Shown here: one piece after another, positions 17,074 through 26,508 of the stretch
How the letters are laid out: every line of letters starts with the position of its first letter
Numbering within the stretch: the stretch's first letter is position 1
Assembly: GCF_014644455.1 (NCBI RefSeq)
Contig: NZ_BMKS01000016.1
Location: 1-64,000, forward strand
Origin: Caldovatus sediminis
Lineage (GTDB): Bacteria; Pseudomonadota; Alphaproteobacteria; Acetobacterales; Acetobacteraceae
Direction: 5' to 3'
Length of the DNA stretch: 64,000 bases
Made by a program: the position numbers and the translations under genes
Notes under the pieces: generated by a model
Told to the model about the DNA's origin: nothing
The model's database searches: none
What the model saw: only the letters and a program-made list of their open reading frames with translations

Positions 17074-19413
17074 ATGCCCCGGCGCCGCGGTCCACCCCCG
17101 ACGAAGGGCCACGGCGCGAGGGCGTCCGCCAGCGCCGCGGCCGGCATCGGGCGCCGGGCGGGGGCCGCGCACCGGCCCGTTGCCGCGCCGCTCCCTTCGC
17201 CGGAGGAGCTGCGGCGCTTCCTCGCCGAGCGGCGCGGCCGCGCCGGGCCGCGCGAGATCGCCCGCGCCTTCGGCCTGGACGCGGGGCAGCACGCCGCGCT
17301 CCGCGGCCTCCTCCACTCGCTCGAGGGCGAGGAAGGGCCGCCGGCGCGCGGCCGGGCCGGGCACCGCGCAAGGCCGCCGCCCGCCGCCACCGAGGGCCCG
17401 GCCCGCGGCAGGCCCGCCGGCCCCCGCTCGACCCGCCTGCCCGAGATGGCCGTCGTCGAGGTCTTCGCCACCGGTGCGGACGGCGAGCCTCTCGCCCGCC
17501 CGGTCGGCTGGGAGGGGCCCGGCCGCCCGCCGGTCGTGTTCATGCGCCCGGAACGCGCGGGCCAGGCCGCGCTCGCGCCCGGCGAGCGCGTCCTCGCCCG
17601 CCTCCGGCCGCTCGGCGGCGACAGGTACGAGGGCCGCACCTTCAAGCGCATCGGCGGCGCCGCCCCCGCGCGGGTGCTCGGCGTGTTCGAGGGCGGCGGT
17701 CCCGGCACCGCCGCGCGCATCATCCCGACCGACCGGCGGCAGAAGGCGGAATGGACCGTCCCCCGCGGCGCCGAGGGCGCAGCCGCGCCCGGCGACATCG
17801 TCCTCGCCGAGCCGCTCCCCGGCCACGGCCTCGGCCCGCGCCCCGCGCGCATCGTCGAGGTGCTCGGGCAGGTCGGCGAGCCGCGCTCGGTCTCGCTGAT
17901 CTGCATCCACGCCCACGGCATCCCCGACGTGTTCCCGGCCGAGGCGTTGCGCGAGGCGGAGAAGGCGCGCGGCGTCTCGCCCCGCGGGCGCGAGGACCTG
18001 CGCGCGATCCCGCTCGTCACCATCGACGGGGAGGACGCCCGCGACTTCGACGACGCCGTCTGGGCGGAACCTGACCGGAACGGCGGCTGGCGCGCGATCG
18101 TCGCGATCGCCGACGTCGCGCACTACGTCCGTCCCGGCGGCCACCTCGACCGCGAGGCCTGGGCGCGGGGCAACTCCGTCTACTTCCCCGACCGCGTCGT
18201 GCCGATGCTGCCGGAGGCGCTGTCCAACGGCTGGTGCAGCCTGCGCCCGGAGGAGGACCGCGGCTGCCTGTTCGTCGAGATGCGCTTCGACGCGCGCGGC
18301 CGGAAGATCGCCCACCGCTTCGGGCGCGGCCTCATGCGCTCGGCGGCCCGCCTCACCTACGAGCAGGTGCAGCGCGCGGCGGACGCCGGCGACGACCTCG
18401 GCCTGCCGGGCGACCTGCTGCGCCACCTCTACGGCGCCTTCGGCGCGCTGCTCGCGGCGCGCGAGCGGCGCGGGACGCTCGAACTCGAGGTGCCGGAGCG
18501 CAAGGTGGTGCTGGACGCGCGCGGCAAGGTGCTGGCGGTCGTTCCGCGCCCGCGCCTCGACTCCCACCGGCTGATCGAGGAGTTCATGATCGCGGCCAAC
18601 GTCTGCGCCGCGGAGGAGCTGGAACGGCTTCGGCAGCCCTGCATGTACCGCATCCACGACCGCCCCTCGGACGACAAGCTGGAGGGGCTGCGGCAGTTCC
18701 TCGCCGGGTTCGGCTTCTCGCTGCCGCCCGCCGGCGGCATCCACCCGCGCGACTTCTCCGGCATCCTCACGCGGGTCCGGGGCCGGCCGGAGGAGCGGCT
18801 GGTCCACGAGACCATCCTGCGCGGCCAGTCCCAGGCGGCCTACAGCCCCGACAACATCGGCCACTTCGGCCTGGCGCTGCCGCGCTACGCGCACTTCACC
18901 AGCCCGATCCGGCGCTACGCCGACCTCCTGGTGCACCGGGCGCTGATCCGGGGCCTGCGCCTCGGCGCCGGCGGGCTCGAGGAGGTCGAGGCCGCGCGCT
19001 TCCCCGAGACGGCCGAGCACATCTCCCAGACCGAGCGCCGCGCCGCCGCCGCGGAGCGCGACGCGGTGGACCGCTACCTCGCCGCGTTCATGGCCGAACG
19101 CGTCGGTGCGACCTTCGCGGCACGGATTTCGGGAGTGACACGATTCGGTCTGTTCGTCACGGTAGAGGAGAACGGAGCGAGCGGATTCGTTCCCCTCGCC
19201 ACCCTTCCGGACGACCGATGGTTCCACGACGAGAGCCGGCATACGCTGACCGGCCGCAGGACAGGTCTGGCCTTCACCCTGGCGCAGCCGGTGGAGGTGA
19301 TGCTGTGGGAGGCGACCCCCCGCACCGGCGGGCTGGTCTTCCACCTGCTGCAGGGCGAGCCGCGGCGCGCCGCCCGCGCCGCGCCCCGGCCCCGGGGACG
19401 ACGCGGCGGCTGA
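17074..19413 (+). CDS. rnr: Ribonuclease R
   Basis: 779 residues. A basic, disordered and unusually Arg/Pro/Ala-rich N-terminal region (1-115) contains a short winged-helix-like part (RGRAGPREIARAFGL). Cold-shock-like domains lead to the RNB catalytic domain with the acidic cluster IDGEDARDFDDAV (about 316-328) and HFTSPIRRYADLLVHR (about 608-623). A C-terminal S1 domain (ISGVTRFGLFVTVEE, about 683) is present. RNase R is a processive 3'-5' exonuclease acting on structured RNA and in trans-translation decay. The gene belongs to the dprA-topA-rnr run. Confidence 0.96.
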   Translation: MPRRRGPPPTKGHGARASASAAAGIGRRAGAAHRPVAAPLPSPEELRRFLAERRGRAGPREIARAFGLDAGQHAALRGLLHSLEGEEGPPARGRAGHRARPPPAATEGPARGRPAGPRSTRLPEMAVVEVFATGADGEPLARPVGWEGPGRPPVVFMRPERAGQAALAPGERVLARLRPLGGDRYEGRTFKRIGGAAPARVLGVFEGGGPGTAARIIPTDRRQKAEWTVPRGAEGAAAPGDIVLAEPLPGHGLGPRPARIVEVLGQVGEPRSVSLICIHAHGIPDVFPAEALREAEKARGVSPRGREDLRAIPLVTIDGEDARDFDDAVWAEPDRNGGWRAIVAIADVAHYVRPGGHLDREAWARGNSVYFPDRVVPMLPEALSNGWCSLRPEEDRGCLFVEMRFDARGRKIAHRFGRGLMRSAARLTYEQVQRAADAGDDLGLPGDLLRHLYGAFGALLAARERRGTLELEVPERKVVLDARGKVLAVVPRPRLDSHRLIEEFMIAANVCAAEELERLRQPCMYRIHDRPSDDKLEGLRQFLAGFGFSLPPAGGIHPRDFSGILTRVRGRPEERLVHETILRGQSQAAYSPDNIGHFGLALPRYAHFTSPIRRYADLLVHRALIRGLRLGAGGLEEVEAARFPETAEHISQTERRAAAAERDAVDRYLAAFMAERVGATFAARISGVTRFGLFVTVEENGASGFVPLATLPDDRWFHDESRHTLTGRRTGLAFTLAQPVEVMLWEATPRTGGLVFHLLQGEPRRAARAAPRPRGRRGG

Positions 19414-19541
19414 CGCCGCATGGCGCCGGCCGCCCCCGGATCCCCCGGACGCGCGACGCGCCGTCCCCGGCGGCGGCCGGGCCCGGCGGCGGGCGGGCGG
19501 CGCGGGCTTGCCGACGCCCGCCGGCACCCGCGCTCGGTCGC

Positions 19542-21107
19542 CTGCTCCTCATCCTCGCCGTCCTGCTCGCCGTGCCCCTCGGCGCGCCGCCGCGCGCGCA
19601 GGACTTTCCGCGCGCGCCGATCGAGGCGGTGCTGACCGCGGCCTTCGAGGCGGTGCTGGAACGCCACCTCGAGCCGGTCACGCCGCCCGATCTGGGCCTC
19701 TGGAGCCTTCGCGGCCTGACTGCGCTCGATCCCGCCCTGCTCGTCGAGCTGCGCGGCGACGCCTTCCGCCTGCTCCCGGCGGCCGCGCGCGAGGGCCCAC
19801 CGATCGCCGCGCGGCGCGCCCCGCCGCCGCCCACCGGCGCCGCCTGGCCCGAGCATCCGCTGCCCGACCCGGCGGCGGCCGCGACCCAGCTCGTCGCGGC
19901 GATCGCGCCGCTGATCGAGGCCGCCTGGGCCGCCTCGCCCGCGATCCGCCGGGCCGGCGCCGAGGGCGTGCTGCGCGCGCTGTTCGAGGAGCTGTTCAAC
20001 TATCTCGATCCCTACAGCCGCTACATCACGGCGGCCGAAGCGCAGGCGGCGCGGGAGCGCCGCGTCGGCCACGCCGGGCTCGGCCTGCGGCTCGCCGCCG
20101 GGCCGGGCGCGTCGGTGCGGATCGCTGCGGTCGTGCCCGGCGGCCCGGCGGCGCGCGCGCGACTGCGCGCGGGCGACCGTCTGCTCGCCATCGACGGCCA
20201 GCCGGTCTCGGCCGCCGGGCTCGCCGATGCGGTGGCGCGGCTGGAGGGACCCGAGAACAGCCTGGTCACGCTCCTGGTCGCGCGCGGCAACCGGCGACGC
20301 GAGGTGCTGCTGGTGCGCAGTCCCGTGCCGCCCGAGACGGTCTCCGCCGAGCGGCGGGACGACATCCTCTGGCTCCGCCTCGCCGGCTTCTCGAGCGCCT
20401 CGGACGAGCAGCTGGCGGCGGCGCTCGGCGAGGCCTTCGGGCGGCAGGCCCGCCATCCGCCGCCGCGCGGCGTCGTGCTCGACCTGCGCGGCAACCGCGG
20501 CGGGCTGCTGAACCAGGCCCTCGCGGTGGCCGACCTGTTCCTCGCCGGGGGCGAGATGCTGCGCACGGTCGGACGGCATCCGGAGGCGCGGCGGGTCTTC
20601 GTCGCGGGCGCACCGGAGCTCGCGGCCGGACGGCCGATCGTGGTGCTGGTGGACGGCCGCTCCGCCTCCGCCTCGGAGGTCGTGGCGGCGGCGCTCTCCG
20701 ATCGCGGCCGCGCGGTGGTGGTCGGCAGCACGACGATGGGCAAGGGGCTGATCCAGCTCCTGCTGCCGCTGCCCGACGGCGGGGAGCTGCTGCTGAGCTG
20801 GTCGCGGCTGATCGCGCCGCGCGGCTGGCCGATCCAGGGGCTCGGCGTGATGCCCGCGGTCTGCACCAGCCTCGGGGCCAGCGCGACGGAGCGCGCCATG
20901 GAGCGCCTGATCGCGGCGGGCGAGCCGCCGATGGCCGAGGCGCTCGCCCGGCATGCGCGGGCGCGCGTGCCGGTGCCGCCGGAGGAGATCGCCGCGCTGC
21001 GCAACGCCTGCCCGCCCGCCGAGGGGCGCGAGGCCGACCTCGCCGTGGCGCGGCTGCTGCTGCACCATCCGCGGGCCTGGCAGGCGGCGGCGAGGAGCGC
21101 CCGCTGA
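19542..21107 (+). CDS. S41 family (C-terminal processing) peptidase with PDZ domain; start unclear
   Basis: From about 19542 the frame encodes a signal-peptide-like segment (LLLILAVLLAVPLG...RAQ), an N-terminal helical part ending LFNYLDPYSRYIT, a PDZ domain (about 160-250; AVVPGGPAARARLRAGDRLL), and the S41 protease core with GVVLDLRGNRGGLL, the nucleophile motif GRSASASEV and the Lys of TTMGKGLIQ. Ser/Lys proteases of this family cleave envelope proteins. The frame has no ATG, GTG or TTG at a sensible place: the nearest options are CTG 19542 or GTG 19572 (inside the signal), whereas ATG 19420 is in another frame. The annotated start is therefore provisional and a frameshift between 19420 and 19540 is possible. 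Confidence 0.8.
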   Translation: MLLILAVLLAVPLGAPPRAQDFPRAPIEAVLTAAFEAVLERHLEPVTPPDLGLWSLRGLTALDPALLVELRGDAFRLLPAAAREGPPIAARRAPPPPTGAAWPEHPLPDPAAAATQLVAAIAPLIEAAWAASPAIRRAGAEGVLRALFEELFNYLDPYSRYITAAEAQAARERRVGHAGLGLRLAAGPGASVRIAAVVPGGPAARARLRAGDRLLAIDGQPVSAAGLADAVARLEGPENSLVTLLVARGNRRREVLLVRSPVPPETVSAERRDDILWLRLAGFSSASDEQLAAALGEAFGRQARHPPPRGVVLDLRGNRGGLLNQALAVADLFLAGGEMLRTVGRHPEARRVFVAGAPELAAGRPIVVLVDGRSASASEVVAAALSDRGRAVVVGSTTMGKGLIQLLLPLPDGGELLLSWSRLIAPRGWPIQGLGVMPAVCTSLGASATERAMERLIAAGEPPMAEALARHARARVPVPPEEIAALRNACPPAEGREADLAVARLLLHHPRAWQAAARSAR

Positions 21108-21228
21108 CCGCGCCGGCGCAGGGCTGCCCGCCATGCCCGGCCGCGCTTGACGCGCAGGGCGGGACGGCTAGTGTCCGCCGCTCGCGCCCGGCGCCCCGCG
21201 GGCGGTCCGCGGCACACGGAGTCCCGCC

Positions 21229-21396
21229 ATGGCCAAGTCCAACACCATCCTGATCCGGCTCGTCAGCAGCGCCGACACCGGCTACTTCTACGTCACCCGG
21301 AAGAACACGAAGAACACGACGCAGAAGCTGGAGCTGCGGAAGTACGACCCGGTCGCGCGCAAGCACGTCATCTTCCGCGAGGCGAAGATCAAGTAG
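21229..21396 (+). CDS. rpmG: 50S ribosomal protein L33
   Basis: 55 residues: [20 protein letters not shown]..., with the L33 features [12 protein letters not shown] and [15 protein letters not shown], ending EAKIK. It lacks the paired CxxC zinc motifs, so it is the zinc-free form. ACGGAG lies 7 bases before the ATG. It lies downstream of rnr and upstream of convergent pleD, as in many alphaproteobacteria. Confidence 0.97.
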   Translation: MAKSNTILIRLVSSADTGYFYVTRKNTKNTTQKLELRKYDPVARKHVIFREAKIK

Positions 21397-21405
21397 CGGC
21401 TCCAT

Positions 21406-21426
21406 CGCCCGCGCCGGGCGCGGGCG
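21406..21426. terminator. Hairpin between convergent rpmG and pleD
   Basis: CGCCCGCGC (21406-21414) pairs perfectly with GCGCGGGCG (21418-21426) around a 3-base loop. It sits 10 bases after the rpmG stop and 16 bases from the pleD stop. There is no T-tract, so it may be only a stabilising hairpin. Confidence 0.45.
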
Positions 21427-21442
21427 GGCCGCGACGCGAGGG

Positions 21443-22852
21443 TCACCGCCTCGCGGCCACCCTCCAGTCCTCCGGGCGGGCGAACTCCACGCGGTCGCGG
21501 CCGGCACGCTTGGCGCGGTAGAGGGCGGCGTCCGCCGCCTCCATCAGGGCGTCCACCGCGCCGCCGCGCGCGGCCAGCGCCACGCCGATGCTCACCGTGG
21601 TCCAGACCGGGGCGCCCGCCGCGTCCTGCGCGACCGGCGCCTCCGCCACCGCCGCGCGCAGCCGTTCCGCCGCCGCCATCGCGTCCTCCGCCGTGGCGCC
21701 GGCCATGGCGACGACGAACTCCTCGCCGCCCCAGCGCGCCACCACGTCGGAGGCGCGCACCTGCGCCCGCAGCCGCTCCGCCACCGCGCGCAGCGCGGCA
21801 TCGCCGGCGGCGTGGCCATGCGTGTCGTTCAGCGGCTTGAACCGGTCCACGTCCACCATCAGCACCGCCGCCGACTGGGCGCGCATCGCCGCCTCGAGAT
21901 AGCTGCGCAGGTAGAGGCGGTTGCGCAGGCCGGTGAGCGAGTCGGTCACCGCCAGCTCCAGCGAGCGGTCGAGGTCGGCGCGCAGCCGCGCCTGGTGGCG
22001 ATGGCGGCGGATCTGGTTGCGCGCCCGCGCGCGCAGCTCGTTGGGGTCTACGGGGCGCAGGACGTGGTCGTTGGCGCCGAGATCGAAGCCGCGCAGCACC
22101 AGCCCGCGCTGCTCCGGGCCGGCGACCAGCAGCACCGGCAGCTCGCGCGTCTCGGCGCGGGCCCGGATGCGCGAGGCGAGGCGCAGCCCGTCCGGCCCGC
22201 CGCCGCCCAGGCCGAGCACCACGAGGTCGAAGGCGGGGTCGGCGCCGGCCGCCCGCGAACGCCCCGGCAGGGCGATGCGCGCCCAGGCCTCGGCCGGGCT
22301 CGCGACCCGCTCGACGGTCAGTCCCTCGGCGGCGAGGACGTGCGCCAGCGCCGCCGCCTCCGCCGCGTCCCCGTTAACGACCAGGGCGCGGGCGCCGCGG
22401 AGGTCGGCCTCGGGCAGGTCGGGCGGCTCCAGGCCGAGGGCGCGCGCGGTCTCGGCCCGCTGGCGCCATGCGTCCAGGACCTGCTTCATGCGCAGCAAGG
22501 CCCGCAGGCGGGCGAACAGCGTCGCGTCGTCCACCGGCTTGGAGAGGAAGTCGTCGGCCCCCGCCTCCAGCCCCCGGACGCGCTCGTCCGGCTCGGCCAG
22601 CGCGGTGACCATGACCACCGGGATATGCGCCGTGACGGGGTTGGCCTTGAGCCGGCGGCAGACCTCGAAGCCGTCCATCCCCGGCATCATTACGTCGAGG
22701 AGGATCACGTCCGGCGCCCAGCGTTCCGCGAGGTCGAGCGCCTCGGGGCCGCTGCCCGCCAGCGCGACCTCGTAGTATTCCGAGGTGAGCTTGGCTTCCA
22801 GCAGGCGCTGGTTCGCCGGAATGTCGTCCACGACGAGTATGCGCGCGGTCAT
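21443..22852 (-). CDS. pleD: PleD-type response regulator diguanylate cyclase
   Basis: 469 residues from ATG 22852. Receiver 1 (1-120) has D9/D10, phospho-acceptor D53 (ILLDVMMPG) and K105 (LSKP). Receiver 2 (about 145-265) is degenerate: its acceptor position reads LVVLGLGG, so it is probably a dimerisation adaptor as in Caulobacter PleD. The GGDEF domain has active site GGEEF (about 370) and, five residues before it, the inhibitory site R-A-S-D. It should make cyclic di-GMP when phosphorylated and be inhibited by its product. An in-frame start at 22912 is less likely because the receiver begins at 22852. Confidence 0.93.
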   Translation of the reverse strand: MTARILVVDDIPANQRLLEAKLTSEYYEVALAGSGPEALDLAERWAPDVILLDVMMPGMDGFEVCRRLKANPVTAHIPVVMVTALAEPDERVRGLEAGADDFLSKPVDDATLFARLRALLRMKQVLDAWRQRAETARALGLEPPDLPEADLRGARALVVNGDAAEAAALAHVLAAEGLTVERVASPAEAWARIALPGRSRAAGADPAFDLVVLGLGGGGPDGLRLASRIRARAETRELPVLLVAGPEQRGLVLRGFDLGANDHVLRPVDPNELRARARNQIRRHRHQARLRADLDRSLELAVTDSLTGLRNRLYLRSYLEAAMRAQSAAVLMVDVDRFKPLNDTHGHAAGDAALRAVAERLRAQVRASDVVARWGGEEFVVAMAGATAEDAMAAAERLRAAVAEAPVAQDAAGAPVWTTVSIGVALAARGGAVDALMEAADAALYRAKRAGRDRVEFARPEDWRVAARR

Positions 22853-22977
22853 TCCGGGCGCGTCCCCCCCTGCATCGGTCGCGGGGGCAGCGGCGTTTGG
22901 CGCCCGGCGCATGCCCGGCGGGGGGCGAGGGAGGCGCCGCTCCCCGATTCGGTCACGGTCCGGTCAAGGAGATGGGC

Positions 22978-23652
22978 ATGCCCGGAATCACCCTGCGCGA
23001 GGAACGGCAGGCAAAGGGCGCGGAACGGCGCGGGGTGGCCAATGCCGCGCTGTTCTTCCGCCGCTGGTTGGCCAACCCCCTGCAGATGGGCTCGGTGATC
23101 CCCTCCTCGCCGAGCCTGTGCCGCAGGATCGCCGCCCACGTCCGGTGGGGCGCGGACGAGGTGGTGGTCGAGCTCGGCGCCGGCACCGGCGTCGTTTCGC
23201 GGGCGCTGCTCGCCGCCGGGGTGCCGGCCGATCGCCTGGTCGTGGTGGAGATCGTGCCGGAGATGGCCGAGCACCTGCGCTCGGTGCTGCCGGCCGGCGT
23301 GCAGGTCCTCTGCGGCGACGCCTTCGAGCTGGCCAGGACGCTCCCGAGGCGCTGGCACGGCAAGGTGGGAACGGCGATCTGCGGCATTCCGCTGGTGATG
23401 CTGCCGCTGGCGCGGCAGCGCCGGTTCGTCGAGGCGGTGGAGGCGGTCGCTCCCGGGCGGGGCTTCCTCCTCTACACCTACTGCATCACTTCGCCCCTGC
23501 CCTATCGCCGCCTCGGCCTGGAGGCGCGGCGCGAGGCATGGACGCCGCTGAACTTCCCGCCCGCGAGCGTCTGGCGCTACCGCCCGTCCCGGTCCGCCCC
23601 CAACGCCACCGTGCCGCATCCGATCGCCTCTCGAGGGCCAAGGGTTGCATAA
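22978..23652 (+). CDS. SAM-dependent methyltransferase, PmtA-like
   Basis: 224 residues. AAGGAG lies six bases before ATG 22978, favouring it over ATG 22972. NPLQMGSVIPSSPSLCRRIA resembles the opening of Sinorhizobium-type phospholipid N-methyltransferase (N-P-x-x-x-G-x-I-x-P-S-S). The SAM loop is VVELGAGTGVVSRALL, then VVVEIVPEMAEHL, CGDAFEL and CGIPLVMLPL, the same layout as PmtA. The likely reaction is stepwise methylation of phosphatidylethanolamine at the inner membrane, but other small-molecule substrates are possible. It is divergent from pleD. Confidence 0.72.
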   Translation: MPGITLREERQAKGAERRGVANAALFFRRWLANPLQMGSVIPSSPSLCRRIAAHVRWGADEVVVELGAGTGVVSRALLAAGVPADRLVVVEIVPEMAEHLRSVLPAGVQVLCGDAFELARTLPRRWHGKVGTAICGIPLVMLPLARQRRFVEAVEAVAPGRGFLLYTYCITSPLPYRRLGLEARREAWTPLNFPPASVWRYRPSRSAPNATVPHPIASRGPRVA

Positions 23653-23799
23653 TCCCTTCGGCTCACTCGCCTTATGGTAGCATGCAATTCTTGCGGACCG
23701 TGACTCCTTGCGGGGCACGCGGCGGGATCGGCACGGCGCGCCGCCCGCCCGCGACGCCTCTCGGCGGGGCATCCGCCATGCGGGTCCGCCGGGGCGGGC

Positions 23800-24441
23800 T
23801 CACCCCGAGGTGAGCGTGACGTCCTTCCCGTCGGCACGCCGGATATGGACCACAAGGCGGGCATGGGGGCTGTGGCGCACCGTCACCGCCTCCTCCAGGC
23901 CGCGCGAGGCGAGGGCGGCGCGAAGCGCGTCGGCGTCCGGATGCTCGGCCTCGATGGCGAGGAGGCGGCAGCCGGAGTCGCGCAGCCGCTCGCCGGCCCG
24001 CGGCCCATCCCACTGGATCAGCGGCGGGATCAGGTTGTCGAGGTCCTGCCGCTGCGGCGGGAAGGCGATGCGCCAGGCGAGGTCGCCGCGGCGCATGGTG
24101 CGGATCTCGCCGCTGCGCGCCGGGCCGAGCCGCGCCACCACCGCGTCCAGCGCCGGGGTGCGGGCGACGTAGGCGAGCAGGGCGGGGCCGGAATCCAGCC
24201 GGGTGCGGACCGCCGGCTCATCGAGGTCGAAGGGGCGCGGATGCGCCGGCTCCGGCTGGGAGGGATCGGGGGCGATCACTTCCAGGTAGCAGTCCGGGCC
24301 CATGCCGAGCAGCATGTTGTGCGTGCCGACCCCCTCGTGCGCGCCGCCCTTCTCGGGCCTCGCGCCGAGCTGCTGCTCGACCCAGGCGGCGCCTTCCTCG
24401 AGGGTGCGCGCGCCGATGACGATGTGATCGATCTCGGCCAT
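23800..24441 (-). CDS. VOC/glyoxalase-like protein
   Basis: 213 residues. The opening MAEIDHIVIGARTLEEG with the motif G..H.GvGTHNMLLGMG.dcYLEVIAPDP is typical of the large Glyoxalase_3-like branch of the vicinal-oxygen-chelate fold, with candidate metal ligands H6, H41 and E54. The second half (about 110-213) is the paired beta-alpha-beta-beta-beta module. The substrate is unknown. It lies 12 bases after the GST gene in the same direction, so both probably form one transcript. Confidence 0.8.
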   Translation of the reverse strand: MAEIDHIVIGARTLEEGAAWVEQQLGARPEKGGAHEGVGTHNMLLGMGPDCYLEVIAPDPSQPEPAHPRPFDLDEPAVRTRLDSGPALLAYVARTPALDAVVARLGPARSGEIRTMRRGDLAWRIAFPPQRQDLDNLIPPLIQWDGPRAGERLRDSGCRLLAIEAEHPDADALRAALASRGLEEAVTVRHSPHARLVVHIRRADGKDVTLTSG

Positions 24442-24453
24442 GGGATTCGGGTC

Positions 24454-25161
24454 CTAGCGCGCCGCGAACTGGATCTTGCCGAACATCACCTCGCGTTCGG
24501 CGTCGGTGATCGGGCCGCGGCGCTGGCGGTCGGCGAGCACCTCGACGCCGCGCTGCACCGCGGGCCGGGCGGCGATCGCGTCGTGCCAGCGCTGCACCGC
24601 CGGGTACTGGGCGAGGTCCACGTTCCGCCGCTGCGGGTTGCGGATCCACGGGAAGGTGGCGATGTCGGCGATCGAGTAGTCCGGCCCGGCGAGATACTCG
24701 CTCTCGGAAAGGCGCTTGTTGAGCACGCGGTGCAGGCGCGCGACCTCGTTGGTGTAGCGCTCGATCGCGTAGGGGAGCTTCTCCTTCGCATAGTTGGCGA
24801 AGTGGTTGTACTGGCCGAACATCGGCCCGACGCCGCCCATCTGAAACATCAGCCACTGCAGGCAGCGGTAGCGCGTCGCGGCGTCCTTCGGGAGCAGCGC
24901 GCTGCCGGTCTTCTCGGCGAGGTAGATCAGGATCGCGCCCGACTCAAAGAGCGGGAAGGGCTTGCCCTCCGGCCCCTCGGGATCGACGATCGCCGGGATC
25001 CTGTGGTTCGGCGTGATGGCGAGGAACTCCGGCCGGAACTGGTCGCCGGCGCCGATGTTGACGGGGATCACCTCGTAGGGAAGGCCGACCTCCTCCAGCA
25101 TGATGTGGACCTTGTGGCCGTTCGGGGTCGGCCAGGTCCAGACCTGGATGGGTGCGGGCAT
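24454..25161 (-). CDS. Glutathione S-transferase, YfcG/YghU-like
   Basis: 235 residues: MPAPIQVWTWPTPNGHK, NHRIPAIVDP and LFESGAILIYLAEKTG form the thioredoxin-like glutathione site; LQWLMFQMGGVGPMFGQYNHF starts the helical domain. It is clearly related to the transferase at 4832-5470 (same MPAPI start, T-P-N-G motif, M-W/F-Q-M-G-G) but has a longer C-terminus (RQRRGPITDAEREVMFGK), typical of YfcG. It is probably a cytosolic glutathione-dependent disulfide reductase and may share a transcript with the VOC gene downstream. Confidence 0.88.
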   Translation of the reverse strand: MPAPIQVWTWPTPNGHKVHIMLEEVGLPYEVIPVNIGAGDQFRPEFLAITPNHRIPAIVDPEGPEGKPFPLFESGAILIYLAEKTGSALLPKDAATRYRCLQWLMFQMGGVGPMFGQYNHFANYAKEKLPYAIERYTNEVARLHRVLNKRLSESEYLAGPDYSIADIATFPWIRNPQRRNVDLAQYPAVQRWHDAIAARPAVQRGVEVLADRQRRGPITDAEREVMFGKIQFAAR

Positions 25162-25235
25162 GGGCGGCGTCTCCACTGGGCGCAAGGGACGATGGGGCCT
25201 GCGGCGCGCGGAGGCAATGGCCCCGCCGCGCCGGT

Positions 25236-26420
25236 TCAGGCGTTGCCGCTCAGGAATTCCAGCGCCGCCTGCACCCCGCCCGGCCGGTGCGGCACGCCGG
25301 CGGCGCGCAGCCCCATCTCGACCCCGCTCAGCGTGCCCATGAGCTGCAGGTCGCCGAGATCGCCGAGATGGCCGATGCGGAACACCCGGTCCCGGAGCTG
25401 GCCGAGGCCGTTGCCGAGCGACATGTTGAACCGCTCCAGGATCACCGCCCGCAGCGCGTCGGCCGAGTGCCCCTCCGGCACCCGCACGGCGGTGAGGCTC
25501 GAGGAGTGGTGCCGCGGGTCGGCGCACTGGGTCTCCAGGCCCCAGGCGCGCACGGCGCGGCGCGTCGCCTCCGCGTGGCGGTCGTGGCGGGCGAAGACGT
25601 TCGGGAGGCCCTCCTCGAGCAGCAGGTCCAGCGCGGCGTCGAGGCCGTAGAGCAGGTTGGTCGCCGGCGTGTAGGGGAAGTAGCCGGTGGCGTTGGCCGC
25701 GAGCATCGCCTTCCAGTCCCAGAAGCTGCGCGGCAGCCGCGCCGTCTCGCTCGCCCTCAGGGCCTTCTCGCTGACCGCGTTGAAGGAGAGGCCGGGCGGC
25801 AGCATCAGCCCCTTCTGGCTGCCGGCGACGGTGACGTCCACGCCCCACTCGTCGTGGCGGTAGTCCATCGAGGCGAGAGAGGAGATGGTGTCCACCATCA
25901 GCAGCGCCGGGTGGCGCGCCGCGTCCAGGGCGCGGCGCACCTCGTCTATGCGCGAGGTGCAGCCGGTCGAGGTCTCGTTGTGGACGACGCAGACGGCCTT
26001 GACCAGGTGGCCCCTGTCGTCGCGCAGCCGCGCCTCGATGGCGGCGACGTCGGCGCCGCGGCGCCAGTCGGTGCCGATGAACTCGGGGACGAGGCCGAGC
26101 CGCTCGGCCATCTCCTTCCACAGCGTGGCGAACCAGCCGGTCTCGCACATCAGCACCCGGTCGCCGGGGGAGAGGGTGTTGGTCAGCGCCGCCTCCCAGG
26201 CGCCGGTGCCGGAGGCGGGGTAGATCACCACCGGCCCCCTGGTCTGGAAGACGAGGCGGAGCTTCTCCAGCAGCGCCTTGGCCATGCGGCCGAAATCGGG
26301 GCCGCGGTGGTCCATGGTGGGGTTGTCGATGGCCCGCAGCACGCGGTCCGGCACGTTGGTCGGGCCCGGGATCTGCAGGAAGTGGCGGCCGGGGGTGGGC
26401 TTCGATCGGTAATAGGCCAT
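25236..26420 (-). CDS. Alanine/serine--glyoxylate aminotransferase (class V PLP enzyme)
   Basis: 394 residues from ATG 26420, with GAGGAG eight bases upstream. N-terminal QIPGPTNVPDRVLRA and HRGPDF are diagnostic of alanine- and serine-glyoxylate transaminases. The cofactor site includes GTGAWEAAL (about 71-79), the PLP Asp in MVDTISSLASMDY (D177) and the Schiff-base K203 in VAGSQKGLMLPPG. The C-terminal RIGHLGDLGD is conserved. It interconverts serine or alanine and glyoxylate with hydroxypyruvate or pyruvate and glycine. It is divergent from a D-2-hydroxyacid dehydrogenase-like gene 88 bases away, suggesting shared glyoxylate or hydroxy-acid metabolism. Confidence 0.9.
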   Translation of the reverse strand: MAYYRSKPTPGRHFLQIPGPTNVPDRVLRAIDNPTMDHRGPDFGRMAKALLEKLRLVFQTRGPVVIYPASGTGAWEAALTNTLSPGDRVLMCETGWFATLWKEMAERLGLVPEFIGTDWRRGADVAAIEARLRDDRGHLVKAVCVVHNETSTGCTSRIDEVRRALDAARHPALLMVDTISSLASMDYRHDEWGVDVTVAGSQKGLMLPPGLSFNAVSEKALRASETARLPRSFWDWKAMLAANATGYFPYTPATNLLYGLDAALDLLLEEGLPNVFARHDRHAEATRRAVRAWGLETQCADPRHHSSSLTAVRVPEGHSADALRAVILERFNMSLGNGLGQLRDRVFRIGHLGDLGDLQLMGTLSGVEMGLRAAGVPHRPGGVQAALEFLSGNA

Positions 26421-26508
26421 GGTGGCGCTCCTCGTCGGGCAGCGGTATGCCGCAGGGAGGCGCCCGACGCCAATGGGTCCGGCGCGCCGGACCGACGAGG
26501 ACCACGGC

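Noticed and set aside
14110-19527. A minus-strand open frame of about 1,800 codons opposite topA and rnr
   Set aside because: It mirrors the codon structure of the plus-strand genes in very GC-rich DNA, its product is Arg/Ala/Gly/Glu-biased without domains, and topA and rnr are unmistakable.
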